Assembly: GCF_003337355.1 (NCBI RefSeq)
Contig: NZ_QPJW01000010.1
Coordinates: forward strand, 62,001 to 126,000
DNA length: 64,000 bases
From: Fontibacillus phaseoli
GTDB taxonomy: Bacteria > Bacillota > Bacilli > Paenibacillales > Paenibacillaceae
Direction: 5' to 3'
Shown: positions 26,387 through 35,481 of the stretch, in pieces
How the letters are laid out: each line of letters starts with the position of its first letter
Numbering within the stretch: the stretch's first letter is position 1
Made by a program: the position numbers and the translations under genes
The notes under the pieces: model-generated
Told to the model about the DNA's origin: nothing
The model's input: only the letters and a program-made list of their open reading frames with translations
Databases searched by the model: none

Positions 26387-27277
26387 TCAAGCTTGACCCG
26401 CCGCAATTTTACCGATCAAGTCCGGTAACCAGTCCATGACCGATCCAAAAGAATACCCCGCCGCTTTGGCTTTGGAAATATCCAGCACCCAGTCCGAAGG
26501 AATACCGAACGGCGATTCATTCCCCTCACCCGCTTCGTTTTCCGGCAAGACCAGCGGTTGTTTGCCGGTTGCCCTTCCGATCAGTTCAAGCAAGCCCGCA
26601 ATCGTCAACTCCCCATCCGAGCTTGCATTGACCGGACCGGTTAGCATGGAGCACCCCAGCCATTTGAGGAAAGAGGCCGTTTCCGCGGAGGAAATGTAAG
26701 ACATGGACGCTTCCACATTCGGAAACCCAATCGGCGTTCCGTTCATGACCCGCTCGACGTGAAAGTGGAGTCTACGGGTATAATCGTCCGGTCCCAGCAC
26801 GATCGGAATCCGCATGGCCGCAACCGGAAAGTCCGCCTGCTGGAAAAAGACCGCTTCCGCCTGTCTTTTTCCTTCCCCGTAATCCATATCTTTCCGGTCC
26901 CCGGCATTCCATTCGTATCGATAGGGATCAAAGACTTCTTCTTGCAACGGAGATTTGCCGAACTTGTAAACCGACAATGTCGAGGTCAGCACGTAACGCC
27001 CCACATTTCCGTCAAAAGCGCGTACCGCCGCCAGCGCCTCATTCGGCGAATAACAGATATTGTCATAGACGATGTCCCACGGACCGACTTTAGCAGCCTC
27101 CACCAGCGAAGACTCGTCCGTTCGATCCACAATAAGCCGATTCAAAGGACCGTTAAAGACCGCCTCCGTCAAACCTCGCGTAGCCACTGTCACTTCGTGA
27201 CCGCCTTCCCGAAGAAGCAAGTCTACCAATCTTTTGCCGAAATATCTTGTTCCGCCTAATACTAACACCTTTGCCAT
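26387..27277 (-). CDS. NAD-dependent epimerase/dehydratase family protein
   Basis: Extended SDR enzyme, 296 residues. VLVLGGTRYFGKRLVDLLL (4-22) is the NAD(P) site, STLSVY near 118 carries the conserved Ser/Thr, and YGEGK near 153 is the YxxxK catalytic pair. The GGTRYFG variant is seen in CSP41-like and isoflavone-reductase-like members. Substrate unknown. AACGGGGTG precedes the ATG. Confidence 0.82.
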   Translation of the reverse strand: MAKVLVLGGTRYFGKRLVDLLLREGGHEVTVATRGLTEAVFNGPLNRLIVDRTDESSLVEAAKVGPWDIVYDNICYSPNEALAAVRAFDGNVGRYVLTSTLSVYKFGKSPLQEEVFDPYRYEWNAGDRKDMDYGEGKRQAEAVFFQQADFPVAAMRIPIVLGPDDYTRRLHFHVERVMNGTPIGFPNVEASMSYISSAETASFLKWLGCSMLTGPVNASSDGELTIAGLLELIGRATGKQPLVLPENEAGEGNESPFGIPSDWVLDISKAKAAGYSFGSVMDWLPDLIGKIAAGQA

Positions 27278-27379
27278 TCAAAACACCCCGTTCGCTTCGT
27301 TTTTAGAAAAGCATCAGAGACGAATTCACACATATTAAAAATATTAGGACAGTTCCCTTCTTATTCTGTCTCCCTCTTT

Positions 27380-27778
27380 CTAGCGGCTGCCGAACAAGCT
27401 TTTCATCAAACTCAACCCGCACAGCACCGAAAAATAAAAATGTCCTTCCTGAGCCGCTACATCTTTATATAACGAGTAGTAGGGCATGTTTAGATACAGG
27501 CTCAGCACCGGATACAGCATAAGAATTAAACTTGGGATGAATATGAAAAAGAACAACGGACGGTAAAACTTTCTCCGGTTTGGAAGGCCGCCAAGCAAAC
27601 TGGCATACGCTCCCAGTACCAGGCCGTACAACATGTTTCCTAACATGCCGTAACTGATTTTCAGCAATCTCTCCGGATTCTGTTCCATTATCGCGACAAA
27701 ACGGTTGCCGTAATATACCAGCACCAATGCGCCGAGAAGCCACAGCAAATAATAAAAGTACCCTTTGGATTTGTTCAT
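27380..27778 (-). CDS. Membrane protein, unknown
   Basis: 132 residues with four hydrophobic helices and a basic cytoplasmic loop (GLPNRRKFYRP). The C-terminus ends in SLMKSLFGSR. I do not recognise the family. It is downstream of the DUF817 gene by 37 bases and probably in its operon. Confidence 0.65.
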   Translation of the reverse strand: MNKSKGYFYYLLWLLGALVLVYYGNRFVAIMEQNPERLLKISYGMLGNMLYGLVLGAYASLLGGLPNRRKFYRPLFFFIFIPSLILMLYPVLSLYLNMPYYSLYKDVAAQEGHFYFSVLCGLSLMKSLFGSR

Positions 27779-27814
27779 GGGCCGACTCTCCTATGTATAA
27801 ATTTGCGAATCCAA

Positions 27815-28609
27815 TTAAACAGCGTCCTTCGGCGGAATCTCCGTGTCCTTCATCCCCGCCTTAACCCGCTTCAACTGGGCGACAATGATGATGCTGATCA
27901 CGACGAGCAGGAACCAGGAGCTAATTTTTCCGATATGCACCAGCCGCCATACTTTCTCCTGATCCGGGTAACTCCAGGCTCCGAGAAAGGTCGATATATT
28001 TTCCGCTACCCAAATAAAAAAGCCGATCAGTAAAAAAGACAAGGTCAATGGCATCCAGTACGTTTTGCCGAGCAGCATAAAATGAACCCGTGACCGGATG
28101 AATACGATGACCAGCAATCCCGTAAGGACCCAGCGATAATCCCCGATAAAATGATGCGTGAAAAAATTAAAATAGATCGCCGCGCACAGCGGTACGACAT
28201 AGACGGCTTTCGGCCAACCGGTCATTTGCAGGTTCATCCTGCGCCAGGCTTGGCAAATGTAGCTGGCAACGCTGGCGTACATAAAACCGCTGTAAAGCGG
28301 AACCCCGAACACCTTGCTCCATCCCGCTTCCGGGTAAGACCAAGAGCCCATTTGCACTTTAAACAGCTCCAGAGCGAGCCCGATCAGATGAAATACGCAA
28401 ATGACTTTCAGTTCATCCCTCGTTTCCAGCTTGAAAACGACCATGCCCACCTGGGCCAGCAAACAGATCAACAAAATCAGATCATACCGGGGAATGCCCG
28501 GAACCGTGACCACCTTGGTCAGTCCAAGCGTTCCGAAAATGATGACCGGAAAGATGCAGGATAACGCCTGCAGCCAGGCAAACTGAAGCAAATTGCGGAT
28601 AAAAGTCAT
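27815..28609 (-). CDS. DUF817 family membrane protein
   Basis: 264 residues, eight or so hydrophobic helices. FELFKVQMGSWSYPE-like (LELFKVQMGSWSYPEAGWSK), PLYSGFMYASVASYICQAWRRM and the late WVAENISTFLGAWSYPDQEKVW are DUF817 hallmarks; function unknown. ATG 28609 is the start because GGGAGAGGAATT precedes it, whereas the frame open upstream overlaps the nucleotidyltransferase gene. Confidence 0.8.
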   Translation of the reverse strand: MTFIRNLLQFAWLQALSCIFPVIIFGTLGLTKVVTVPGIPRYDLILLICLLAQVGMVVFKLETRDELKVICVFHLIGLALELFKVQMGSWSYPEAGWSKVFGVPLYSGFMYASVASYICQAWRRMNLQMTGWPKAVYVVPLCAAIYFNFFTHHFIGDYRWVLTGLLVIVFIRSRVHFMLLGKTYWMPLTLSFLLIGFFIWVAENISTFLGAWSYPDQEKVWRLVHIGKISSWFLLVVISIIIVAQLKRVKAGMKDTEIPPKDAV

Positions 28610-28650
28610 AATTCCTCTCCCTTCCCTGCACGACGATTGCTCCGTCCTCC

Positions 28651-29229
28651 TCAAGTCGTCACAACGGTAAGCTGCGGCCAGATCCTGAGCCATTCTTTCT
28701 CCCGAATTCTATGCTCAAATATACTCCTGTCAAGAAAATATGGACTTTGCCGCACCAGCAAACCAAGTAAATCATCGAGGTCGAAAGGGGCTACGATATC
28801 GATGTCCCCAACTTCATTTAGCCTTGCCCCGACGGCTGTTGCGGTTTCGGGCCAGTACAACATGGCGTCTTCCACCGATCGGTAAGGCGGCTCGCCGTTT
28901 TTCAGATGCATACGCGCCTGATTTTTGACAGACCAGTCCCGATTCGGAATCAAACCCTTTAACCGGGCGTCCAGCTTTTTTTCCATGCCCTCGTCCAGAC
29001 ATTCCGGATCGAAATAAAGCACATCCACATCGTGAAGCGGCGTTCTGTCCGCATAACCATGCATTACGTCCCATACAAAGTTGCGAAAATATCCAGCCGC
29101 GATGCACCCTTGCGGCAATCCCAAGGAAGCTACGGCTTTCAGATCGGCTACCATTTCGGCTTGTTTTCCAATCGCAGCCTTAAATCCTTCGGAATCGGTA
29201 ATCCGCGAGATCTTCTTCGTAGGCAACAC
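28651..29229 (-). CDS. Nucleotidyltransferase family protein (PF06042 type)
   Basis: About 192 residues. IAAGYFRNFVWD near 50 and DVDVLYFD near 72 correspond to the nucleotide-binding loop and the metal-binding acidic pair of this nucleotidyltransferase-like group, followed by RNRDWSVKNQARMH-like sequence (NRDWSVKNQARMHLKNGEPP). GTG 29229, six bases after AGGTGGGGG, is preferred; TTG 29226 and GTG 29241 are alternatives. Target RNA or protein unknown. Confidence 0.78.
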   Translation of the reverse strand: MLPTKKISRITDSEGFKAAIGKQAEMVADLKAVASLGLPQGCIAAGYFRNFVWDVMHGYADRTPLHDVDVLYFDPECLDEGMEKKLDARLKGLIPNRDWSVKNQARMHLKNGEPPYRSVEDAMLYWPETATAVGARLNEVGDIDIVAPFDLDDLLGLLVRQSPYFLDRSIFEHRIREKEWLRIWPQLTVVTT

Positions 29230-29318
29230 AAATTCCCCCACCTTTCACGGATCAAACGTTCCTTCATTATACACCAGAAAATCCGTGCTTCGGTATACAA
29301 AACGCGTCTCATTCGATT

Positions 29319-29490
29319 CTAACGGACACAGGAGACCTTAACGGGCCAAAAATCTCCGATTTTTTGGGTTAACGGACACGGGAGACCTTATTTCAAAGAA
29401 AACAACGGCAAAACGGTAGATTTCCCCCGATTAACGGCTCTCATGTCCGTTGGATTCCATAACTAGCTTAAAATCTTGATTTAACGTCGG
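29319..29490. repeat. Intergenic repeat cluster, TAACGGACA family
   Basis: TAACGGACAC plus a GGAGACCTTA tail occurs at 29320-29340 and 29370-29390, exactly 50 bases apart. Inverted, more degenerate copies read AACGGACATGAGAGCCGTTA (29432-29451) and TAATGGACATGGCC followed by CGTTAA (29481-29502). These fill the gap between the nucleotidyltransferase gene and the Fsr-like gene. No open reading frame or promoter is evident here. Confidence 0.75.
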
Positions 29491-29552
29491 CCATGTCCAT
29501 TAGAATGGATACGATCGCATTTCGCGTACCCTTCCTACTTCCTTACTTACGC

Positions 29553-29591
29553 AAAATGCGGCTAAATCCCCATAGGGATCTAGCCGCATTT
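29553..29591 (-). terminator. Intrinsic terminator of the Fsr-like gene
   Basis: AAATGCGGCTA (29554-29564) pairs with TAGCCGCATTT (29581-29591), and the inner bases ATCCC/GGGAT extend the stem. It follows the - strand stop at 29629. Confidence 0.75.
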
Positions 29592-29628
29592 CATATCAAA
29601 CCGCTCTTGCCAAGAGCGCAATCCAGGC

Positions 29629-30849
29629 TTAAGCCGACCGCAGCGCCTCATCCTTCGGCAACAGCACGGTCAATAACCCGATCAGCGGCAAGAAGGAGCA
29701 GAGCTGCATGATGAACAAAATGCCCGACTGATCGGCGAAATGACCGAGCACCGCCGAGCCGAGTCCGCCGAGCCCGAAGGAAAGGCCGAAAAACAGGCCG
29801 GACACCAGTCCCACCTTGCCCGGCAGCAGTTCCTGGGCATAGACGACGATAATTGAGAAGGACGAGGACATGATGAATCCGGCTAACACGACGAGTACGC
29901 CGGACCAAAACAAGTTGGCATATGGGAGCAGCAAAGAAAACGGCGCAGCTCCGAGAATGGACAACCAGATGATATTTTTGCGCCCGTACCGGTCAGCCAT
30001 CGGGCCGCCGAAAAACGTACCGACCGCAGCCGCGGCGAGGAACGCGAACACGTACCATTGTGCAGCGCTTTTGCCGACGCCGTAATGGTCCATCATGAAG
30101 AAAGCATAAAAGCTGGAAATGCTGATGGAGTATACGTTTTTAGAGAACAACAGCAGCACGAGCACCGAAATGGCGAGCCCTACTTTCCTCTTGCTTAGCC
30201 CCGATTTTTTCGCGTCTTCCCCGTTTTGGATAACTCGGCGCGGACGTGGCTGTACGTTCAAGGAAGCATACCAGCGGGCGACGAAAAACTGGATAATAAT
30301 CGCCGCTATCGCCGCAAAAGCGAACCAGACCACGCTGCGCTGGCCAAGCGGAATAAAGATGAGCGCCGTCATCAGCGGGCCGAGCGAGGTGCCGATATTG
30401 CCGCCGACCTGAAAGATCGACTGCGCCAGTCCGCGCCGAGCCCCGGCCGCCAGGTACGCGACTCTGGAAGATTCGGGGTGGAACACCGAGGACCCGAGTC
30501 CGATGCAGGCCACGGCCAGCAAGATGATGCTGTACGCGGGGGCATACGCCAGCATGACGACGCCGACCAACGTGAAGCATACGCCGAGCGGCAGTATGTA
30601 CGGTCGCGGCCGGATGTCCGAGTACAAGCCGACCAGCGGCTGAAACACCGAAGCCGTAATATTCATGGCGAACGAAATCCAACCGATCTGTCCGTAGCTT
30701 AACGCCAGCGAATCCCTCAGAATCGGGAACAAGGCCGGTATGGCCGATTGCATCGTATCGTTTAGCAAATGGACCATGCTGATCGCAAACAGGATCGGGT
30801 ACACCGTTAATGCCTGCGCAGTGGGCTTGATTGCTGCGGCTTTATTCAT
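29629..30849 (-). CDS. Fosmidomycin-resistance-like MFS exporter (Fsr)
   Basis: Twelve-helix MFS protein, 406 residues. SMVHLLNDTMQSAIPALFPIL in helix 1, VGLYSDIRPRPYILPLG in loop 2-3, VFHPESSRVAYLAAGARRGLAQSIFQVGGN in helix 4-5 and the second-half ADRYGRKN are typical of Fsr. Members export fosmidomycin and other compounds, but natural substrates are unclear. Monocistronic, ended by the hairpin at 29553-29591. Confidence 0.82.
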   Translation of the reverse strand: MNKAAAIKPTAQALTVYPILFAISMVHLLNDTMQSAIPALFPILRDSLALSYGQIGWISFAMNITASVFQPLVGLYSDIRPRPYILPLGVCFTLVGVVMLAYAPAYSIILLAVACIGLGSSVFHPESSRVAYLAAGARRGLAQSIFQVGGNIGTSLGPLMTALIFIPLGQRSVVWFAFAAIAAIIIQFFVARWYASLNVQPRPRRVIQNGEDAKKSGLSKRKVGLAISVLVLLLFSKNVYSISISSFYAFFMMDHYGVGKSAAQWYVFAFLAAAAVGTFFGGPMADRYGRKNIIWLSILGAAPFSLLLPYANLFWSGVLVVLAGFIMSSSFSIIVVYAQELLPGKVGLVSGLFFGLSFGLGGLGSAVLGHFADQSGILFIMQLCSFLPLIGLLTVLLPKDEALRSA

Positions 30850-30884
30850 TCAAATCTCTCCATCCGCTCTGTTTGTCTGTAATA

Positions 30885-31727
30885 TTAGAAGTTAAAATTG
30901 TCCGGATCAGACCCAAACCGTTTGTTTAAGTTCAAGCCATCGATAGCGGCGATATCCTCGGTGCTAAGCTCGAAATCAAAAATGTCGGCGTTCTCGATAA
31001 TCCGTCCCTCATTGACCGATTTCGGAATGGTGATCACGCCAACCTGCAGATCCCAGCGCAAAATAACTTGAGCTGCGCTTTTGCCGTATTTTTTGCCGAT
31101 GGAAACCAGAATGTCGTTTGTGAGCAAATTGCCTTGGCCAAGCGGAGACCAGGCTTCAAGGAAAATGCCTTTCTCCGTCGCATATTTCAACAGTTCTTTC
31201 TGGGTCAGTTGCGGATGAAGTTCTACCTGATTCACGGCCGGTACGACTTCGGCGTCAGCCAGCAAATCCTCCAGGTGATGTATTTGAAAATTGCTCACGC
31301 CAATCGCGCGGACTTTGCCTTCTTTATAGACTTTTTCCAGCGCACGATAGGTATCTTTATATTTGCCCTTTACCGGCCAATGCACCAGGAACAGGTCGAT
31401 ATAGTCCAGATTCAATTTGCTCAGACTGGTCTCGAACGCTTGCAGCGTCGTCTCGTAGCCCTGATTGGAATTCCATACTTTCGAAGTAATGAACAACTGA
31501 TCCCGAGTCAGGCCGTTCTCTTCCATCGCTTCCCGGACTGCTTGTCCGACGCCTTCCTCATTATTGTAAGCGGCAGCGGTATCGATGCTGCGGTAACCGG
31601 TGCGGATCGCCGATTTGACGGCCTGGATCACTTCCTCGCCTTCCTGGGCTTTATATACCCCCAAACCAAACCACGGCATGTTCACTCCGTTATTGAGCTT
31701 TACAGTTTCCTGCAAATTTTTAGGCAT
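30885..31727 (-). CDS. Aldo/keto reductase (YvgN/YtbE-like)
   Basis: NADPH-dependent carbonyl reductase, 280 residues, (beta/alpha)8 barrel. Catalytic tetrad visible as Asp in SIDTAAAY (about 49), Tyr in the same motif, Lys in ITSKVW (about 83) and His in LVHWP (about 116). [13 protein letters not shown] near 237 binds the NADPH phosphate. Closest in style to methylglyoxal reductase YvgN. Strong AGGAGG before the ATG. Confidence 0.9.
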   Translation of the reverse strand: MPKNLQETVKLNNGVNMPWFGLGVYKAQEGEEVIQAVKSAIRTGYRSIDTAAAYNNEEGVGQAVREAMEENGLTRDQLFITSKVWNSNQGYETTLQAFETSLSKLNLDYIDLFLVHWPVKGKYKDTYRALEKVYKEGKVRAIGVSNFQIHHLEDLLADAEVVPAVNQVELHPQLTQKELLKYATEKGIFLEAWSPLGQGNLLTNDILVSIGKKYGKSAAQVILRWDLQVGVITIPKSVNEGRIIENADIFDFELSTEDIAAIDGLNLNKRFGSDPDNFNF

Positions 31728-31848
31728 GATTTTTTTCCTCCTTAGGTTGGGTTTTGATGAGAAAAATATTCCAAAGTATATTATGACCTACCTCGGACAA
31801 AATTTAAAGCCGCATTGAAAAATGGCAGCTCTTCTCCCCCATCATGAT

Positions 31849-32045
31849 ATTAACTGGAAAACATACAGCTAATTTAGGTTAGATTAGCTTTTTACCCCAT
31901 TCAGATGGAAGAACTACAGTTATTTCTCCGCAAATCAATGACATGGGCTTATATCAGTCAAAATAGCTGCAGGTTCTCCAGTTAATTTCCTTCGAGATGC
32001 CATTTTCACAAAATTAACTGTACCATTTCCAGTTATTTTTTCTCG
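31849..32045. repeat. Intergenic repeat cluster, TTAACTGGA family (copy 1)
   Basis: Within the 420-base gap between aldo/keto reductase and VOC genes, TTAACTGGAAAA (31850-31861), CCAGTTAATTT (31979-31989), AATTAACTG (32012-32020) and CCAGTTATTTTTTC (32029-32042) recur in both orientations. The unit is the same as at 54765-54951. Otherwise the gap contains only the VOC terminator. Confidence 0.65.
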
Positions 32046-32073
32046 ATGCTAGATAGGGTGGGTTCCCGAAACG

Positions 32074-32104
32074 CAAAAAAAGCCGGAAAGCGATCTCCCG
32101 GCCT
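32074..32104 (-). terminator. Intrinsic terminator of the VOC gene
   Basis: Reverse strand GCCGG (32102-32098) pairs with CCGGC (32086-32082), followed by seven T. Confidence 0.7.
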
Positions 32105-32148
32105 TACGATATGGAACGAAAATAAGATTGCTCGTGCATCTCTCTTCG

Positions 32149-32598
32149 CTAAAATGAAATCATTGCGCCCGTTTCATCGAAAATGGCCGATGGGTTCCAG
32201 GCGACTTCCCACACATTGAACTCGGGATCGGCAAAATACGCGGAGCGTCCGCCCCAAAACGCCTCCTCCGGTTCCTTCAGAATCACCGCACCGGCTTGCC
32301 GGGCTTTTTCGATGGCAGCATCAACCTGTTCAGGCTCCTCCACATTGACCGCCAGCGACATCCCTCTGTAAGCCGGCTTTTGGATTTCCGTTCCTTCGGG
32401 AACCAATCCTTCCAAACGGGCGTCCTTCAACAATTCTCGGTAAGGGAAAATGCTCAGCAGTACTCCGGCCGTTGTGAAAACACAGTAATCGTCAGAACTG
32501 GTCGGGGTGTCTTCCCATCCTAATCTGGTGTAAAAGGCCCTGAGCGAAGGAAGATCTTGCGCGCCAAAAGTGATCAAAGTAATCCTCTGCGGTAACAT
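32149..32598 (-). CDS. VOC (glyoxalase/bleomycin-resistance fold) protein
   Basis: 149 residues with two beta-alpha-beta-beta-beta modules: RITLITFGAQDLPSLRAFYT, a mid strand GMSLAVNVEEPEQVDAAIEKA, and FWGGRSAYFADPEFNVWEVAWNP at the C-terminus with the usual Glu ligand. No enzyme activity can be assigned. ATG 32598 is preceded by GGGAGGG; codons further upstream in the open frame lie within the sigma-factor gene. Confidence 0.82.
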   Translation of the reverse strand: MLPQRITLITFGAQDLPSLRAFYTRLGWEDTPTSSDDYCVFTTAGVLLSIFPYRELLKDARLEGLVPEGTEIQKPAYRGMSLAVNVEEPEQVDAAIEKARQAGAVILKEPEEAFWGGRSAYFADPEFNVWEVAWNPSAIFDETGAMISF

Positions 32599-32701
32599 TT
32601 CTATCCCTCCCAAACGTATTTTGTTTAGATGGACATTTCTTCCCAAAAAACAATTAACTTTTTCTGGTATTCTATATCCTACATCAAAACAACACGATTG
32701 A

Positions 32702-33193
32702 CTAGGCCGTCTCTTTCCCTTTCCGCAATTTTTGTCTGGCGCGGTACAGCACAATTTTAAAATGGGACAATGCGATTCCCATCAAATTAGCCGACTCCTG
32801 ATAAGAGAATCCGTGCACATCATATAACAACACTGCATGCTGTTGATTCGGGGGAAGCATGGACAGCATGGCGAACAGTTCCTCCCGGCTTTCCACGGAT
32901 AATACGCTGGCTTCCGGCGTTTCTTCGCTCGGCATATTATGAAAGAACTCGTTCTCGTAGGCTGAGGAACGGCTCTCTTTGCGTAATCTGTCAATATACG
33001 CGTTATGAGCGACGCGGAGCAGCCAGGCTTTCGTTTTCTTTCCTTCCAGATCTTCGATTCGGCTGCACGCCCGGTAAAACGTTTCTTGCATCAGATCCTC
33101 GGCGTTATGATGGTTACGGCACAAATAAAACAAATATCGGTAAACGTCGTTTTTATATTCACGGTAGATCATATCCATCGATGACTTTTTCAT
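32702..33193 (-). CDS. ECF-type RNA polymerase sigma factor
   Basis: 163 residues. Region 2: YKNDVYRYLFYLCRNHHNAE, then DLMQETFYRACSRIEDLEG and KAWLLRVAHNAYIDRLRKE; region 4: LPPNQQHAVLLYDVHGFSYQ, then ESANLMGIALSHFKIVLYRA. Normal length for SigX/SigV/YlaC-like factors. ATG 33193 has GAGGAGGG upstream and lies 12 bases past the carboxypeptidase stop, so the two genes are one operon. No anti-sigma factor is adjacent, which is unusual; the carboxypeptidase or a distant gene may play that part. Confidence 0.87.
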   Translation of the reverse strand: MKKSSMDMIYREYKNDVYRYLFYLCRNHHNAEDLMQETFYRACSRIEDLEGKKTKAWLLRVAHNAYIDRLRKESRSSAYENEFFHNMPSEETPEASVLSVESREELFAMLSMLPPNQQHAVLLYDVHGFSYQESANLMGIALSHFKIVLYRARQKLRKGKETA

Positions 33194-33204
33194 ATGGACC
33201 CTCC

Positions 33205-34164
33205 TCAAATTCTGAACCCGTAGTCGAGCAACTTGACCGTGTCGGACCAGACACCCTGCTCGGTGGAATGAAGCACTACGGTGATCAGTTCTCTCTCTTC
33301 TCGTACAGCCGAGCCAACTAGGCAGTATCCGGCTTTTTCCGTGTATCCGGTTTTCACTCCGTTGGCCCCTTGAAAATACCACTCCCCGTTGCTATTCAGC
33401 AGCTTGTTCCGGTTTTGGAACAAGTGATCTCCTTGCCCCTCCAGATCCGCGGCGTATTCGGTTTCCCCGACAAGCTCATTAAACACTTCAAGATTCATGG
33501 CTTCCCGGGCGATCAGCGCCATGTCGTAGGCGGTTGAATAATGATCCGGATCGTGCAAACCGTGCGGATTGACGAAATGGCTATTTACGGCCCCCAGTTC
33601 CTTCGCCTTCTCGTTCATTAACTTGGCAAAATAAGCGATAGCCTGTTCCGGGCTTTGGCGTTCCCCCGTTTCCAGTTCGGTTATGTAAGCCGCTGCCGTT
33701 CTGGCTGCATCGTTTCCGGAAGGCAGCATCATCGCCGCCGTCAAATCCCTGACGGTCAATTTCTCCCCGGGAACAAGTCCGGCCGAGCTTTCGTCCGGCG
33801 TTCGCAGGAGCACCTCGTCGCCAACCGTCACTTCGTCATCCGGCGCACTTTTCTTCAACAGAATGAGCGCGGTCAATATTTTCGTAGTGCTGGCCGGATA
33901 CATTTTTTTCTTTCCATGATCACTGTATAAAAGCTCCCTGGTATCCCGGTCCATAATCAAGACCGCCTGCCCCTCTACTCCGGCAAGTTCGGGAGTCTTT
34001 AACCCGCGCCATGTTTGCTCCACCCGGTCGATCAAGGCGTTCCCGTGTTTCTGCACGTTTTGAAACGACAACTTGTCATGAAACAGAAAAATGAGAATGA
34101 TAAGCAACAGTACAATGTAACGTTTCTTTCTAAACAAAACCGCCAACCCCTCTTGATTTCCCAA
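33205..34164 (-). CDS. Serine-type D-alanyl-D-alanine carboxypeptidase (S11)
   Basis: Membrane-anchored penicillin-binding protein that trims the terminal D-Ala from peptidoglycan stems. Hydrophobic N-terminal anchor (about 15-30), then ASTTK with nucleophile Ser92 and Lys95, SGN at 149-151 and KTG near 269 (GVKTGYTEKAGYCLVG). 319 residues from TTG 34164; TTG 34137, nine bases after GAGGGG, is an equally plausible start. Lacks the C-terminal amphipathic anchor of DacA, so the N-terminal helix must tether it. Candidate response-regulator boxes lie upstream. Confidence 0.9.
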   Translation of the reverse strand: MGNQEGLAVLFRKKRYIVLLLIILIFLFHDKLSFQNVQKHGNALIDRVEQTWRGLKTPELAGVEGQAVLIMDRDTRELLYSDHGKKKMYPASTTKILTALILLKKSAPDDEVTVGDEVLLRTPDESSAGLVPGEKLTVRDLTAAMMLPSGNDAARTAAAYITELETGERQSPEQAIAYFAKLMNEKAKELGAVNSHFVNPHGLHDPDHYSTAYDMALIAREAMNLEVFNELVGETEYAADLEGQGDHLFQNRNKLLNSNGEWYFQGANGVKTGYTEKAGYCLVGSAVREERELITVVLHSTEQGVWSDTVKLLDYGFRI

Positions 34165-34221
34165 ACATGGTTTCCTGTTTATTATTATGACTCCCAGAGT
34201 TTGCGCGGCGGATAAGAAATT

Positions 34222-34261
34222 CTTAAGATTCCCTTAAGATTTCACTGCGAAATCCTTAAAC
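34222..34261. promoter_or_regulatory. Tandem OmpR-type response-regulator boxes
   Basis: CTTAAGAT occurs at 34222-34229 and 34233-34240, exactly 11 bases apart, and a related CCTTAAAC at 34254-34261. Helical-turn spacing of direct repeats is typical for OmpR/PhoB regulators. They stand upstream of the carboxypeptidase gene, whose candidate -10 on the reverse strand is CATAAT (34191-34186). Confidence 0.5.
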
Positions 34262-34314
34262 TGGTATAATAATCCATTTTTAACCTTGGATAGTCCAGAT
34301 TCGTACATCTATGT

Positions 34315-34357
34315 AAAAAAAAACGGCTGACCAAGGTGCAGCCCCGATCAGCCGTTT
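34315..34357 (-). terminator. Intrinsic terminator of the VanRS-like operon
   Basis: Reverse strand AAACGGCTGA (34357-34348) pairs with TCAGCCGTTT (34330-34321), then a T run. It isolates the sensor kinase gene from the carboxypeptidase. Confidence 0.8.
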
Positions 34358-34365
34358 CAATAATT

Positions 34366-35481
34366 TCAGTCTTGTTGATGGCGCCGCTCCATATCGTCTT
34401 GAGATAACCGGACCGAAAATACCGTTCGGTCTTCATCGCTTTCGGCCGAAATGACGCCCCCGTGCAGGTCAACGATATGCTTGGCGATGGCGAGCCCGAT
34501 GCCCGAGCCCCCGGTGTGCGCGGCGCGCGATTTTTCCACCCGGTAGAACCGGTCGAATAAATGCGGCAAATCCGATTCCGGAATAGGTTCTCCGTAATTG
34601 ATCACTTCCGTAATCACTTCGTTTCCTTCGATCCGTCCCCGGATATCCAGCAGCCTGCCGTCGCTGCCGTAGCGCATGGCGTTCGTGATCAAATTCTCGT
34701 AAACCCGGCGCAGCTTGTCCCCGTCGGCGATCACGAACAGAGGCTGCTGGCTCATGAACAAGCGGCATTCCATTTTGTTTTCCTGTAGCTGCCATCCAAA
34801 ATGGGCCGTAATTTGGTACAGCATTTCCGCCAGGTTAATTTTGTTTTTGTGCAGCTTCATTTCCTTATTTTGAAGCCGCGTGTATTCGAACAAGTCTTGA
34901 AGCAGCTGCTTCAAACGCAAAGACTCTTCGTAGGCCATATTGACGTAATGGCGAAGTTCGACTTCATCGCGGTACCGGTCCTGATCGATCAAGCCCAAAT
35001 AGCCAGTAATCGAAGTTAGCGGCGTTCGGAGGTCGTGCGATACATTCGTAATCAGTTCGTTCTTCGTTTGCTCGGCCCTACGTTCTTCTTCCATGGAAGT
35101 ACGCAGCCGTTCGACCATCCGGTTAATGTCCGTCGCGAGTTGCCCCAACTGTCCGACGTTATCCACCGGAATTTTAGCTGCCGAACCTTCTTCGATCCGG
35201 TGAACTTCCTCGATCAACAGCTTGAGGTATTTCTGCTCATGACGTCGAACGCTCCGCCGGTAGAAATAAAGGGCGAACAACAATAGAATCGGAACGCCCG
35301 ATAAATAATACACTTCGGGAAACCCGATATTGCGACCGACCCATATAATAAGTGTATTGAAAGTGACTTTTGGATAAAAGAAATAGAACGCTCTTGCCAG
35401 AAAAACAAGCAGAAGCAATGAAACGATCGTTGCGATGCTGGTCCAAAACAGCCATGCCAGGAATCTTAAGCTAGCCTTCAA
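34366..35481 (-). CDS. VanS-like sensor histidine kinase
   Basis: 371 residues: two membrane helices (about 8-35 and 58-75), HAMP-like linker, dimerisation box NVSHDLRTPLTSITGYL (His near 149) and the catalytic domain with N box ENLITNAMRYGS, F box LFDRFYRVEKS and G box GGSGIGLAIAKHIV. The short outside loop suggests sensing within the membrane. TTG 35481 is the apparent start; it overlaps the regulator gene by 11 bases. Confidence 0.88.
   Translation of the reverse strand: MKASLRFLAWLFWTSIATIVSLLLLVFLARAFYFFYPKVTFNTLIIWVGRNIGFPEVYYLSGVPILLLFALYFYRRSVRRHEQKYLKLLIEEVHRIEEGSAAKIPVDNVGQLGQLATDINRMVERLRTSMEEERRAEQTKNELITNVSHDLRTPLTSITGYLGLIDQDRYRDEVELRHYVNMAYEESLRLKQLLQDLFEYTRLQNKEMKLHKNKINLAEMLYQITAHFGWQLQENKMECRLFMSQQPLFVIADGDKLRRVYENLITNAMRYGSDGRLLDIRGRIEGNEVITEVINYGEPIPESDLPHLFDRFYRVEKSRAAHTGGSGIGLAIAKHIVDLHGGVISAESDEDRTVFSVRLSQDDMERRHQQD

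Noticed and set aside
29319-29502. CRISPR array
   Set aside because: Only two good direct copies, others inverted and degenerate, no uniform spacers and no cas genes.
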